A stretch of DNA of 64,000 nucleotides, taken from Atopsyche davidsoni (lineage: Eukaryota > Arthropoda > Insecta > Trichoptera > Hydrobiosidae). Below are positions 24,241 to 35,776 of the stretch, in pieces. Location of the stretch: NCBI GenBank assembly GCA_022113835.1, contig JAILWY010000006.1, positions 1,364,001-1,428,000 on the forward strand. Reading direction: 5' to 3'. The notes beneath the pieces were generated by a model. The model was not told where the DNA came from. It saw only the letters and a list, made by a program, of their open reading frames with translations, and did not search any database. The position numbers and the translations under genes are program-made. Numbering within the stretch: the stretch's first letter is position 1; every line of letters starts with the position of its first letter.

Positions 24241-24649
24241 TGTGCACATAAATCAGTAACAAGTAAATATGCGTTCACTTTGCATCGTATACAAATAGAA
24301 TGTTTATCCATGTTAAAAGCATGTTGAATTCAGCTTAAAATGAAAATTACAACGTACAGTACAGTACAAGATACAGTAAAAAAAAATTGATAAGCTGACA
24401 TGGTTTTTATATTATTTTATATTAATTATACTAAATACGCATTATCAATGTAGAGACACAAAGGCAATGATTTAATTCCAGGCCAGACTAGCTGAACAAA
24501 TTCGTTTCGAACAGTTCGTTTGTGCAATTAAAAATTCCAGATCCTAACTACACAAATAATTACCTGTTATTATCATATCCATAAAAAAATATATTATTTA
24601 ATAATTCAATAATGGTATCACATCATGATTGATATTCAGATGCCGTATC

Positions 24650-24890
24650 GTGTCTTATGCCTCATACAGCATCGTGAATCCATAAATACAAGAAGCCATC
24701 CGTGCAGTCTTCAAAGCAGCCGTCATACCAATTGACAAGATTCTCAAGCAACGGTATCACAAACGCATCGGCCATTTTGTTACAAAAGAAATATGGCGAC
24801 GACAACGCAAGATGCTTACGGTCAGTCTTCGTTGGACAGAATTTCAAAACATTTTTAATGAAATACTTTATTATTGGCTGTGATATATAA
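24650..24890. other. Balanced block, both strands open, nature unknown
   Basis: Both strands are open across this block (84 codons minus, 62 plus). The minus frame reads MADAFVIPLLENLVNWYDG, which looks protein-like, but no family is recognised and no splice or initiation signals support it. Listed as a possible element of unknown type. Confidence 0.2.
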
Positions 24891-26190
24891 CTGAGTGATT
24901 TTTGATTATTAACCAAAAGAAAATGTTAACTGTTTATTTTGATTGTGTTTTTTAAATATTTATTATTCTTTTTTATATTAGTTAACTCCATGCAACATTT
25001 TTTGTCTTGGCCATCAATATTCATAAGAAGTATGTGACTCGGTTTCAATACAGAAAAGTCTTGGAAATATGTAGTCAATTGATTTTCAAGTTTTTCTTTA
25101 AATAAATGCCTACAACCATGTAATTATATTGCAGATTGAATTACTCGTTACAAATATTTTTTAATTATTATTTCACACTGATATAGCGATTCCAAGAAAG
25201 AAAGCGACTTATTATAAATTAGAATGTAAAATTATTCGGTTATTAATGCACATTGATAATTTTCAGAGAGGTTCTGATATAATAATGTAAAACAAAAATA
25301 CTAGTTGTAATATAATGGAGATAAGCACCTAAGCACAAGATGAAAATACGATTAAGTAGCCATATCTATTTTTGTATAGTGAAAGTTATTGAATGGTTTA
25401 GGAGATAAATCGAGGAATAACTCACTTTGGATTATTCCCACGGTTTTATTTTAATTTAAAGTATAGAAATTTCCATAATTGCCGAGATTTTAGAATTGAA
25501 GGGAAACAAAAGAAATATAATTCAGTTATTATATCCATTACGAAATATTTTTTCAACTGTTGAAATGATTTAATATGAGCAATGGGCGTGAATAAAACTA
25601 CCGTATACCATATATGTACGTAGTGTAGAGGATAGCATGATAACATAATAATCATAAAGTCAATTATGCTTGGATATGTAAGAGTTATTGTTATTCTCTA
25701 TTTGTAAGTCATTATTTTTTTTTCCAGATTTGACAGCCGAAATATGCTAAATCAATATGTCGAGATGGACTTTTAAAAATGAATCTTAGTTTGCGTCATA
25801 GTAAAAACTTCCTAAAAGTTATTCGTTATATTATATTGATCAGTAGCGATCTAGTGAAGTGTACTATACCTTGGTCTTTCAGGATTCCTAAGCAATATAA
25901 GCCATGGTTGACGTCCTCTCCTTACATACCAGAAAAACGAGTAAACACTCTTGTGTACAACGCAAAGCTTTGTACCGTAAAGGTATATTCAAAGAACGCA
26001 AAGAGATGGTTACCAAGTAATAGTAATACAAAACGTCTGCGGCGAGTGACACTCTATCAATAGCAATCAGGGCTGAGCATCTCATTTGGAAAATCACATT
26101 ATGTTTATGCCGAAGCAATAACATAGTTATATAATTTTTATTTTCGCTATCGCCATTAAGATACCTAAATCAGAGAGTGGCGGTTCTTTA
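24891..26190. other. A+T-rich non-coding DNA
   Basis: No gene is supported. The segment at about 25,890-26,060 is somewhat more complex and open on both strands without recognisable motifs. Confidence 0.4.
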
Positions 26191-26689
26191 CAATCGTCAT
26201 GCAAATATAAGTGAGTTTCCTTAGAAGGCCTGCGCGGTGTCATCATCGGCGTTGGCAATTCACGGAAAAGACGCTGGGAGTCGAGTCCTGGGGCGGAAGA
26301 TTAACGATGTTGGTTTTGGATGATACATCATTTATTTAGTAAATATATTTATTTGGAATGCCTTTATAATTTGGTGTAATTAAAACGTGGCGTACGGGGG
26401 AGTAGATGTATCGAATGTAAAGTAATTGAGGTGGCAAGGCTGAATGTTGAAAAAATATAAAATATACACAATGTTACTGAATATTGATAGTTTAATGATT
26501 TACTTGGTTGCGTCTGCTACCTACTTTACAACAGCTATTAAATCAGTCCAAAAAGAAAACCTTCACAATTACTACCTACCAACGAATATTAAGTAAGCGC
26601 TTTTAATTTTTTACTCAATGGTTTTGGTTATAAGACGCATATGTGGCCTGTAATTATATATAAGTATTAGCAGACTAGATTATCTGCTA

Positions 26690-27066
26690 TGTGCTGCCAA
26701 CCAAATTCGGCGAAAGCTCCAGGTTTAGTAAGTAGATGTTCGACAGATTGGAGACGAGGCTTTTTTTTTTCTACCGGAGCTAGGAAAGCGTCAGGTAATC
26801 TTGCAGCTCCGGCAGCGTCTCCTTTATTCCTCTTTTATGTAGTTATGAAATTTAAAACTTGTGACAAGGCCCTGGAGCTGGGTCTGTACACTATCAACCG
26901 CAATTAACTGCTATCGGTGCAGCGGAGGAGACCGCTGACCCGGTGCAGAGTGCACTCGGCTGGTCAGCTCTCATCCCGCATTATGCAACCGCGGCGGGGC
27001 CGGTGCAACGGTAAACGGCAAGACCCGCAATGAGGCGCAGACGCCCTTCAGACAGCGGACAGACAG
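26690..27066 (+). other. G+C-rich island ending in a strong splice donor; possible 5' exon
   Basis: Composition rises steadily towards a CpG-rich core (about 26,910-27,060), then meets a near-consensus donor, GACAG/GTACGT, at 27,066/27,067. All frames in the core close quickly, so it would be an untranslated exon or promoter region, not coding sequence. G+C-rich DNA continues to about 27,180 beyond the donor, which fits a regulatory element equally well. Without transcript data the exon reading is weak. Confidence 0.25.
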
Positions 27067-27194
27067 GTACGTGATATATCAGCGTGACCGGATAATACGC
27101 CCGTACCGAGAAGCGCAGAAACGTATCTGCTGGATTTCAAGCGTCGCGCATGACTCGTGCAGTATGCAGTAGTACAGTGGCGCAAGTCAGTTTA

Positions 27195-27213
27195 ATGAGT
27201 TTTTTAAACTCAT
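27195..27213. repeat. Perfect short hairpin
   Basis: ATGAGTTT and AAACTCAT form an 8-base stem around a 3-base T loop, directly at the edge of the G+C-rich island. Confidence 0.5.
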
Positions 27214-27244
27214 TCATATTTTTTTACAAAAAAATCGAATATAT

Positions 27245-27611
27245 TTGAGTGATTTTCCACATTGTGACCTGTTTCGCCAACCTTTCACGTTGGCATTATC
27301 AAACAGAGTGAGATTTTATATAATAATAAGCAATTAGGTAAACAATTGTTAGAGGGAGAGGTTGTTGGAAAGAGAGAGAGTGATTGTCAGGTGGTAAGGG
27401 CTAATGTGATTTTAATGTACCTGACAAGTGGAGGATTCTATATAATTGCAAATTTTGTGAACAAATGTTTTTCTTAAGTAGTGGCTTTGGGGTGTAGCAG
27501 CGGTTATCCTGTGTTGGGGTTTGTTCTGTAATGTGTTTATCTGTAAATAATAGGTTTTTGCGCAGTAAATGGTTTTTTAATAATAGTGGAGACTTATTGA
27601 AAATCACTCAA
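27245..27611. repeat. Possible remnant of a small inverted-repeat element
   Basis: TTGAGTGATTTTC (27,245-27,257) recurs inverted at 27,599-27,611, 367 bases end to end. The interior differs from its flanks: it has GA-rich runs (27,351-27,382) and a GT-rich tract. The outer sides of both arms are A/T-rich and only loosely alike. A decayed MITE is possible; chance is not excluded. Confidence 0.25.
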
Positions 27612-27730
27612 GTATTTTACTCAAAAATATTAAAATGGAGTTCCACCAAGTACTCTCTGTCAAAAAAATTAAATTTATTATTTTTCTCTACATACCAAAT
27701 GTGTACTGTTTATGTGTTTTAGTGATCAAG

Positions 27731-28685
27731 AGGAAACTTGCCGTCTCTAGGGGATTCCTTTTCTCTATTCAAATATTATCTTGAAATAGTCACTTTGATA
27801 TCGACCCCAGCCTGCGCAATATAGTGTGGCGAAACTGGATGCCTACGGCAGGGACATTGACTGAGAATTACTATGCAAATGGTTCAACAACTACCAGCAT
27901 AGATATCGCTTGAAAAGTCTACCCTTAAATAGGTTTAATGGATATGCCTGCACAGAGACATAAAGAGGTTTCAAACAAATACCTTATATAAGCCAAAAGC
28001 AAAAAAAATGAGAAAAATATACATTTTCTTTAAAAATAATTTTTCCTGTCGATAACCAAAATTTTTGCATTTATCTATTCACCCACTATAAAATAAATAA
28101 ATAAAAGGGGATCCCTTTTGGTATTAGTGCAGCTTAAAATGGCTGACACAGCGATGGTGCCAGAAGTTTGAATAAAGTATTTTTTTTATTATATAGCAGG
28201 TATAACTAAACTGACTTTAATACAGATTGGAGGCAAACGAAAAAAATATATAATTATTAATTAAATCAGTAAAACACTAATAGAAAAATACTGATAGATA
28301 AATATTTATATCAAGTATCGCAATAATAAGTCATCAAACGCTACGCGGATATATTAAACACAGAAATTCTTAAATATATAAATGAACCTCGACACATAAA
28401 TCTGCTTTATATCATATATACATAATTTTTTACTAAATAAAACGTGGAAAAAACCAGCATTAGTAGAAGACCAATAACTTAGTGCGGTTTTAGACTTTCG
28501 AAATGACATAAAATCAACAGATAGCACATTAATAACCATCTAATTCAATTAATAGACTAGTTATGATAATTACATAATATCCATCTTAAAAAATATATCT
28601 GACAAACAAGATAAGCGCAGAAGTTGGATATCTCCTAACTGAGGTGGGATTACGGTAATGTGACATGATTATAAATATTTAATTA
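27731..28685. other. A+T-rich non-coding DNA
   Basis: No gene is supported. A T8 tract followed by ATTATATAGCAG near 28,180-28,198 resembles a 3' splice site but lacks a plausible exon. Confidence 0.4.
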
Positions 28686-28689
28686 TTAG

Positions 28690-28930
28690 ATTATGAAGAT
28701 TGCAATCTGCTGCCAGCACAATCTCCAGCGGACCGGATCACGTTCTGTGATTGCATTTCGAGACCCACGCAAACTGAATATGGCGTCGCAGTCATTTGTG
28801 CACCACGCAAATGGTTGTCTTATAAATTATTGACTGCCTGGAAATAATCATTTTTAATCGTATCGCTTATTAACATTAGCGCACCGATGCACCCATTGGG
28901 CAGATTTCCATGCGGTCATGGAAATCTGCA
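28690..28930. other. Candidate conserved non-coding block with hairpin
   Basis: The block has balanced composition with ACGCAAATGGTTGTC, TTATAAATTATTG and TAATC-type stretches, compatible with homeodomain or POU binding. It ends with the strong inverted repeat at 28,900-28,929. No coding frame is recognised. Confidence 0.3.
28900..28929. repeat. Perfect 13-base hairpin
   Basis: GCAGATTTCCATG (28,900-28,912) and its exact complement (28,917-28,929) are separated by CGGT. With a gap of two bases the complementarity continues outward (CATTG on the left, CAATG on the right). At about 40 bases it is shorter than a usual microRNA precursor. Confidence 0.7.
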
Positions 28931-30390
28931 ATGAACGAAATAAACGCAACAACGGGACTCATCGTCATATGATAGATTCTTATCTCTGCGAGTACATTTA
29001 CATTAAAAAAAATTGGTGGTCGGATAAAAAACAAGTACCTAATATTTTAAGTATAACCAAAGATAATAAAATACAAACAGTGAAAAGTGTGAAAAGACGA
29101 CAAGACAATATTTTACATTTTTTTACAGGGGGGAGCGGGTAGGAGTGATGTTTGAGAATATATAATTGAAAAAAAAAAAGGAAGAATAATTGTTCAACGA
29201 AGAACTTAGTAATTGTTTTTTACTGTTTGAAAGTATAAAATAAATAACCTTTTTTTATGGCTTGAAAATAACACCCTAAGATCATAAAAATGTGTAAGTC
29301 GCATAAAAGAAAGGAAATGAGAGATAATTTACATATACCATTCAAACATTATTTCAAAATAAATAAACATAATCTTCAACAAAACAAAAAATTAAATGAT
29401 AAATTACAGTCAACGTTTTAAACGCAGTTTCTTTTTGCTGTGAACAGACATTGAATATACCAATTTGAGTAGTGTATAATATTAAACATCTGTATAGAAA
29501 TATATTTCTCGTAAATTATCAAAGCGACACATTCGTATTTTATTTATTAAAATGTATTATGTAAGAAAAAAATACATAAAAAAATTAGTATAGACGTTGT
29601 AAAAAGAATACTTAAATCTAATATCAATCATGGAACTTGTAGTGTGGGTAATATGAACACCCATTTATAAAAATGAAGATATTTAGTATAAGCTCAAAAT
29701 AAAAAATCCAAAACGTCATTTAGCCAACCCAAATGAAAACAACATTTTTATCTGTGGCCTCTTTCATTTTCATTGTCTGACGAAACCTTTGAAAGGCGAA
29801 TTTTTCAAGATATTTGGCTTCTCATTCATATTGGTATTTTAAATATGAAGTATTAAATAAACCAAACTAGATAACATGTAGTTTTTTGATCCTCGATTCA
29901 AGGTTGAAGTATGAAGAGTAAATCCTAATGTGAACGGACTGCTTTTCAAAAATACGATATCTAATTATTTTATGTGTCTGGGTTTTTATAAAAAATCCCA
30001 TTGTTTGAGCAAAAATCTCACGTCTAGCTAGCGAATCAGATATTACGAGATGTGGGAACTACAAAGATTGCCAAAAAAAAAACCTACGAAGCTGGCAGTG
30101 CGTGGATTTTTTTGCTGTAAAAATAAAAAAATAATGAATTAGTCCAAAGTTAAACATTGAATGGTATTAATTGATATTATTCATGATTCATGAAAAAATA
30201 TTTTGTGGATATTAAAGCACGAAATTAATTAAAGAAAGAAATGATTTATTTAAATGTTTATTTAATTATTTAATCACGATATCTACGCTGAGGTTCTCAA
30301 TATTTTTTTAAAGGAAGATGATGCTTTTGATATAAAGTTTTTTGAACACGATCATTTTTAATTTGCAATCTTATCCAGCAATATGCAAAG
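28931..30390. other. A+T-rich non-coding DNA
   Basis: No gene or clear element was found. The stretch at 29,630-29,830 is slightly more complex but unrecognised. Confidence 0.45.
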
Positions 30391-30425
30391 TAGCCTGTGG
30401 TCTAGTGGTTAAAGCTGCTTACAGA
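30391..30425 (+). repeat. tRNA-like A-box fragment, possible SINE head
   Basis: TGTGGTCTAGTGGTTAAAGC matches the D-arm/A-box region of a tRNA (a TGGTCTAGTGGTTA-type sequence), as at the 5' end of tRNA-derived SINEs. No B box or tRNA fold follows, so this is not a tRNA gene. The dispersed repeat at 30,516-30,607 may be part of the same element. Confidence 0.35.
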
Positions 30426-30515
30426 CGATTATATCATATCTTTTTTTTAATTTTAGCATGCGACTTGTAGCATCACGCCTTGAACAACAAATATGGTTTG
30501 CTAAATAGCTCGGAA

Positions 30516-30607
30516 GTTACGATAATTTTTATTTATTCTAAAACCTCCTTGGGACTCTAGTTTGAAAAACTCTTGAAGGGCGAAAACACTCGCAAACAAA
30601 AATTATC
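30516..30607. repeat. Dispersed repeat, copy 1, with inverted halves
   Basis: The segment at 30,580-30,607 (GCGAAAACACTCGCAAAC and onward) matches 56,537-56,564 at 25 of 28 bases. An inverted version of the AAAATTATCGTAA part lies at 30,516-30,534. Two dispersed copies and an internal inversion point to an old interspersed element of unknown class. Confidence 0.45.
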
Positions 30608-30649
30608 AAAATATTTTAATCGTTCGGCTTTTCATATATGTTGTTTAAA

Positions 30650-32655
30650 TTAAAGATATTACAAAATATGCCATTATACAAGATACTATTTGCTTGAAAT
30701 AAAAAATGCGTTGCTTTGATTGGATTCTACAATGTCACAGTATGGTTTTTAAGCTGACCAAGTAATATACCTTTTGACAGGACTCATCTATGTTATATCA
30801 CTAAATGACAAAAGCAAATCAAATTATCACTTAACCACTTGCCATCAATGCAGGCAGAAGCTACTTTAAAACACTTGAGAAGCACTGCGACAAGCAAAAT
30901 ATCTAAAACATAATTGGTTCAGAAGGCTTTTAACACCGCTCTCTGATAGCAAATAACTACCGACTATCTTACTGACGCGAGATAAAGATACTATTTGGTA
31001 CATCAAAGCCATATGCAGATATCTGAAAAATAAATCAATTGTTCTTGCGTCAATTCTAGATTATCGTTGTATCTCTATGGAACCGGGAATGTTATATAGA
31101 AACATGGCTTTTTGGGCATCCGTTAAAGTTCAATGGTGGTATTGATTGGAGTGAGTACAGGCAGTACTTAAGATCTTAAAAACACATTACTCTTGTTAAA
31201 AGTAGCTATCGAAAATACACACAACGGTATTTTTTTTGCAATGTGTGTATAGAGAACGGGGTCAAAGTATCTAGTATTGACTTTTAAAAAATATATAGGC
31301 GTAAATAAAAGTTTCAAATTAATTCAGACTATTATAAAAAAAAGAAAGTTTCAATGTATATCTCGATAACGCACGCTGCAATTATTTATATATGATAAGC
31401 TTTAAATTGCAGGTGTATTGTATATTTTACAAAATATATTTTTTCAAAAACATCTATTTTATTATAAAATACAATCAATCGATCAACACACATGCCTTTG
31501 TTATATCATAAGATATAAATCATTACCGGCAATATAATCCGGCGATTCCCAGAATAAAAGTGTGGATAAACTCGAAATAAGATAATGTAAATTAATATAT
31601 TGCAATATCATTTGTTATCTGCGGTTACAAGATCAACTTGCAAATTCTCAACAGTTATGTAATGAAAAAAATGTATAAATACTTTTATCCGCATGTCAAA
31701 TGATATTTCTGTATAATTCACAATATGGGTGTTCATAGCAGAAATAAAAATATACATCCTAAGTATATATTTTTTTATAGATCGTCTTAAAATGTATTTT
31801 ATTATTATATACAGCAGTATACGACAGCGTACATCATCTAAATTTTAAAGGAAGACAATGCAATAAACAAGTCTTAACATTAAAATACCTATACAATTTA
31901 TCAATTATATAGTACTTATTAATATAAGGGTATTGTAATCGGGATTTTAGATATTAGATATATCTTCAGATATTGCATGAACCAGTTTTGCTGTATATGT
32001 TTACATAAAGTATTAAACTGACACGAACATTTCTCAATCGATAGACCTTAGCATTATGGGTTGTGGTATTGAAAATATAATATAATAAAAATAAATAATC
32101 AAAATATTCCTATTTTTCAAGCATACGTCTGAATATTGTACCAGGAAAGAAGAAATCGATTCCTATCAATTTCTTATAATAAAAAAGAAACTAAATCAGA
32201 TATGTTAGAGGCAAGGTTAAAGAATGCGCGATTTCATAAATCAATTACGGCTTATTAATTATAATGGTCAATCTTATAAGAAGTATTATTTTAATGAACA
32301 AAACAATAAATTAGAATGTCTCAGCAGAGCGTACCACGGACTCCTCTGGGTATGTTATTAAAAATAATAAAAATTTGCCAGCAATTTATGAGTCGTAAAA
32401 AATTTACCTTGACTTCTAATACAAGATAGATAAGGTCACAAAAAAAGTATTCTTTGAATTCTTGGTTAACGTTGATGCTCATTAGTTATAGCTTCAACGT
32501 CGACTATAAATGACATATCTCGTCTAATAAATATATATTATATATTTAACGCATGATTTTTATTATCACAACTTAAAAATATGTTTCAAAGCTATTTAGA
32601 GATTTGTATAAAAAAAAAAAATATTTTTAGTATTCGATTTTTGGCTGACTGGTTG
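30650..32655. other. A+T-rich non-coding DNA
   Basis: No gene, RNA gene or repeat is supported across this 2-kb stretch. Confidence 0.45.
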
Positions 32656-32674
32656 TTTTCGTTAACCCTTTCCA

Positions 32675-32744
32675 CTCCTATGTCGAGCTGGACTCGACAT
32701 CGCGTTTCTTCACGCCAACTCCTATGTCGAGCTGGGCTCGACAT
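32675..32744. repeat. Subterminal direct repeats with internal palindromes
   Basis: Two copies of the 26-base unit differ at one base. Each contains the near-palindrome TGTCGAGCTGGACTCGACA (or with GG in place of GA). They are 44 bases apart, start to start, about four helical turns, and lie just inside the left tip. These are probable transposase-binding sites by analogy with other piggyBac elements. Confidence 0.75.
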
Positions 32745-33040
32745 TTTACAGTGTTTGGCAAAAGTATATTTATTGTTATTGTTATTACTTTTATTTTATC
32801 AAATATTTTTTGTATGTATTGTGAAAGACATACATTAGTAATTTCGTGATATTTTGGTAAGTTATTCAAAAGTATTATTAGCTAAATATTTACGAGAATA
32901 TAGCACTTTTTACGATTTGTCACTCGACGGAGGCGGGCGGTTGCCGCCATAAAGAGTCAGGTAGCAAGACCCTGCAAACAATAACAGGTACCGAGTATGT
33001 TTGTTATTTATGAACAGTTAGTTAATCAGATAATATAAAT

Positions 33041-33499
33041 ATGGGCGAGGTGGTTATCGCAGACCAATACGCAACATCCTATTGCTTTATGCGAAAAACA
33101 TTAAAATGGTGGAGAAAACTGTTTTTCTAGGGTCTAGAAACCTCCATAGAAAATGCATATATATTGTATAAAGAATGCAATAATATTGCAAATCCAATAA
33201 GCTATAAAGCATTTAGAGAAAAGTTGTTACTGGAGCTCATAGGAGACTTTCGTGCTCCGATATCAAAATCAGGGCGATTGTCCTCAGGTGACACTGTTCA
33301 GCGCTTAGATGGAAAAAGTCATTTTATATTTTCTAATTCTCAGAAAAAACGTAAAAATTGCATGGTGTGTTCCAATAGGAATGTTCATGGAGAAAGAAGA
33401 GAAAGCACATTCTGTTGCGAGACCTGTGAAAGGAAGCCGGGCCTCCATCCAGGAGAATCTTTAAAAAAATACCACACCAAAATAAATTTTAAACTTTAA
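33041..33499 (+). pseudogene. C-terminal piggyBac transposase fragment
   Basis: From an ATG at 33,041, 153 codons in one frame are interrupted only by TAG at 33,128. The family expects Trp (TGG) there, in a KWWRKLFF-x-GLE motif. The peptide continues through AYILYKECN, SYKAFREKLLLELIG and a Cys-rich zinc-finger tail (NCMVCSNRNVHGERRES, then CCETCERKPGLHPGE and YHT), typical of piggyBac C-termini. The catalytic domain with all its Asp residues is absent, so the product could not transpose. The retained ATG sits right at the deletion junction. With the stop read as Trp it would be a small protein comprising the DNA-end-binding tail. Confidence 0.85.
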
Positions 33500-33720
33500 A
33501 TTGTACGCAAAATAAATTATTGATAGACTCTTATCTCTTTTTTTTTTACTACCTTACAACTAAACAATCATAACAATATCATAAAAATATGTTATTAATT
33601 TGTTTTATGATTATAAGCTATTGTGTAACAATAACATCTAATTTATTAACAAAAATCTCATGATTACCTCGGAGTTGGTAAACGGAAAAATTAAAAAAAT
33701 CAAAGAGTGCAAAGGGTTAA

Positions 33721-35735
33721 TATATTTTGACGAAATGTATTTCATATAACATAAAATTATATATGTAAGCATAAATTAAAACTATATACACAGATAAGCA
33801 CAGCAATTTCAATACTGGTAATCATATATGTGTAATAATCGTTGTTATGGTCAATGGCTCCATACAGATTAAAAGAGACAATCCCATAGTGAAATTCAGG
33901 TCTTGAATTACAACTATTAATAAAATTAAATGTTTATTATTATTAATATTTTTTCTCAAATAACAATGCAATATCACTGTTTGATGACAAACTAAAGTTG
34001 TACATATAAAAAGTGAAACAAAGCACCAATGCCTATTCAGAGTTATAAATACAAAATCATAAAAAATATTTCAAATGTCAACTAGTTTTTTCGAAAGCGA
34101 TTAAAGTATGTTTAGTTTTTACACTTAGTTAAAAATATAGTAAAAAAATAATGTAGGTAAAATAGTTTTAGTTAATAAGGCGAACTACAATCGAAAATTT
34201 ATAAAAAATTCAATCGACTGTTGAAAGATGAATAAAAAAAAATTTCCGCAACAATTAGACACTAAATTAAATTTACAGGAAAATTACATTTCAAAATGTT
34301 ACATCGGCACTAACTTTGTAGAAAATTGCAGACGACCATTCGAAATACACTAGAAAAATTTATGGGAGATAGCTGAGAAGTGATTTGATGGCAAATAATT
34401 TATTTGCGAATTCTCACGGTAAATTTGAGAAATTTATGTTTTATAGCACCGGTCACTTTTAATAATAAAACTGTCCAAAACCAAACTTTTTCCTCACACA
34501 AATCATTTCACAATGTGTTTGAAACTATTTGATATTCGCAGCTTTAACTCGATGTCATTTAGTAATACAAAATTATCCTACCGCAATCAAATGCCGCAGT
34601 TAAATGCACAAGTATTGAGAAGACATACCTTTGCGAATCACAAACATACTAGAGTAATTGTAATAAAAGTGACGTTCACAACCGATAACAAATAATCACA
34701 TTGATTAAAATAAAAAAAATAATCTTTAATCATATTTTTGTAAAGAAAGATTAATGTTAAAACTTCATAAGTATGAGGTAAAACATTTTCTTTTTAAAGT
34801 GATGATTTTGATAACCGATTTGATATCGAATAATTCATTCATTCGTTGACTTTATATATCCTGAATAATCTTTTTGTTTGCCCAGAAAGTATTTTCTCTG
34901 TTATTATTTATATACACTAGGCTTTGTTTTTATTTAAAAAAAAATAGAAAGGTTGGATAAAGTATTGCCTGTATTATATATTTTATTGACACTAACGATC
35001 GTTTTACAAAGTTTCTTTCTTAGGCTGGTGAGAAACGAACAAAACCTTTCTAATAAAAAAAACTATTTTTGACAATAAATCTGACAACGCAAAAGCAATC
35101 CGCTTATATAAACCTATCTTCTTCTCTAAGTAACACAAAAAAATTTAATTGTGGGCACTTTGTGTTGTGGAATTTCCATTGCGTATTTTTTCCAGCATAG
35201 ACAGATTGTTTAATGCCTAGTAAAGTGTTATTACTATGGCTTATCTTATAAATTAGACCTATATGTGACGAAGGTTATTTCATAGTCAATATTTCGCATA
35301 TCATACGCCCTTTCAGAACTTATGAAGCCTTTTCATAAGCCAAATAAAATCAATGTCAGCACTTTTGATAGGTGAAATACAACTCCAAAAAATTATTTGA
35401 GTCTCTCATATTTTCGGACGCAATTAAAATTTAAAAGTACTGGTTGCTGAAATGCTACGTCAAGACTGTAAATTATTCCCAGATCTATCGATAAATAGCT
35501 GAGTGGGAAAGGCGCATGGTTTCAATGATGACGGCTATTGGTTCATAAACAATATGTACTAGTAACGAGCGAAGCAATTTGTAGACAGAATTATAGCTTA
35601 TTTCATAAATATTAATAACTCATTGTATGCACTAAAGATCTCATTTTCTGTAGTACTGTAAACATGTATATTGTCAAAATTATGTCAACTGATCAATTTA
35701 AATTTAATGATGCAGTGAGAAGTGAAAGTAGGGAC
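33721..35735. other. A+T-rich non-coding DNA
   Basis: No gene is supported. Poly-A/T runs and short A+T-rich open stretches only. Confidence 0.45.
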
Positions 35736-35738
35736 TTT

Positions 35739-35776
35739 ATAATATTCTTCACTTCCATGGAAGTCAAGAATATTAT
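35739..35776. repeat. 38-base near-perfect palindrome
   Basis: The left arm (35,739-35,757) starts ATAATATTCTT and ends ACTTCCA. The right arm (35,758-35,776) is its complement except for one C/C mismatch pair, with no spacer. The centre is TTCCATGGAA. It is far longer than other palindromes in the window. Confidence 0.8.

Larger units (their letters stand above)
32662..33720 (+). mobile_element. Internally deleted piggyBac-like element
   Basis: TTAA at 32,662-32,665 and 33,717-33,720 bounds inverted ends: TTAACCCTTTCCACTC (left) and TTAACCCTTTGCACTC (right, read inward). The left end has two copies of a 26-base direct repeat, at 32,675-32,700 and 32,719-32,744, each carrying the inverted repeat TGTCGAG/CTCGACA. 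A CCAACTCC stretch about 45-60 bases from each tip is also inverted. The interior holds about 300 bases of leader and then only the C-terminal part of a piggyBac transposase. At 1,059 bases it is less than half the normal length: a non-autonomous deletion derivative. Its ends and palindromes differ from the element at 12,765, so the two are separate families. Confidence 0.88.
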
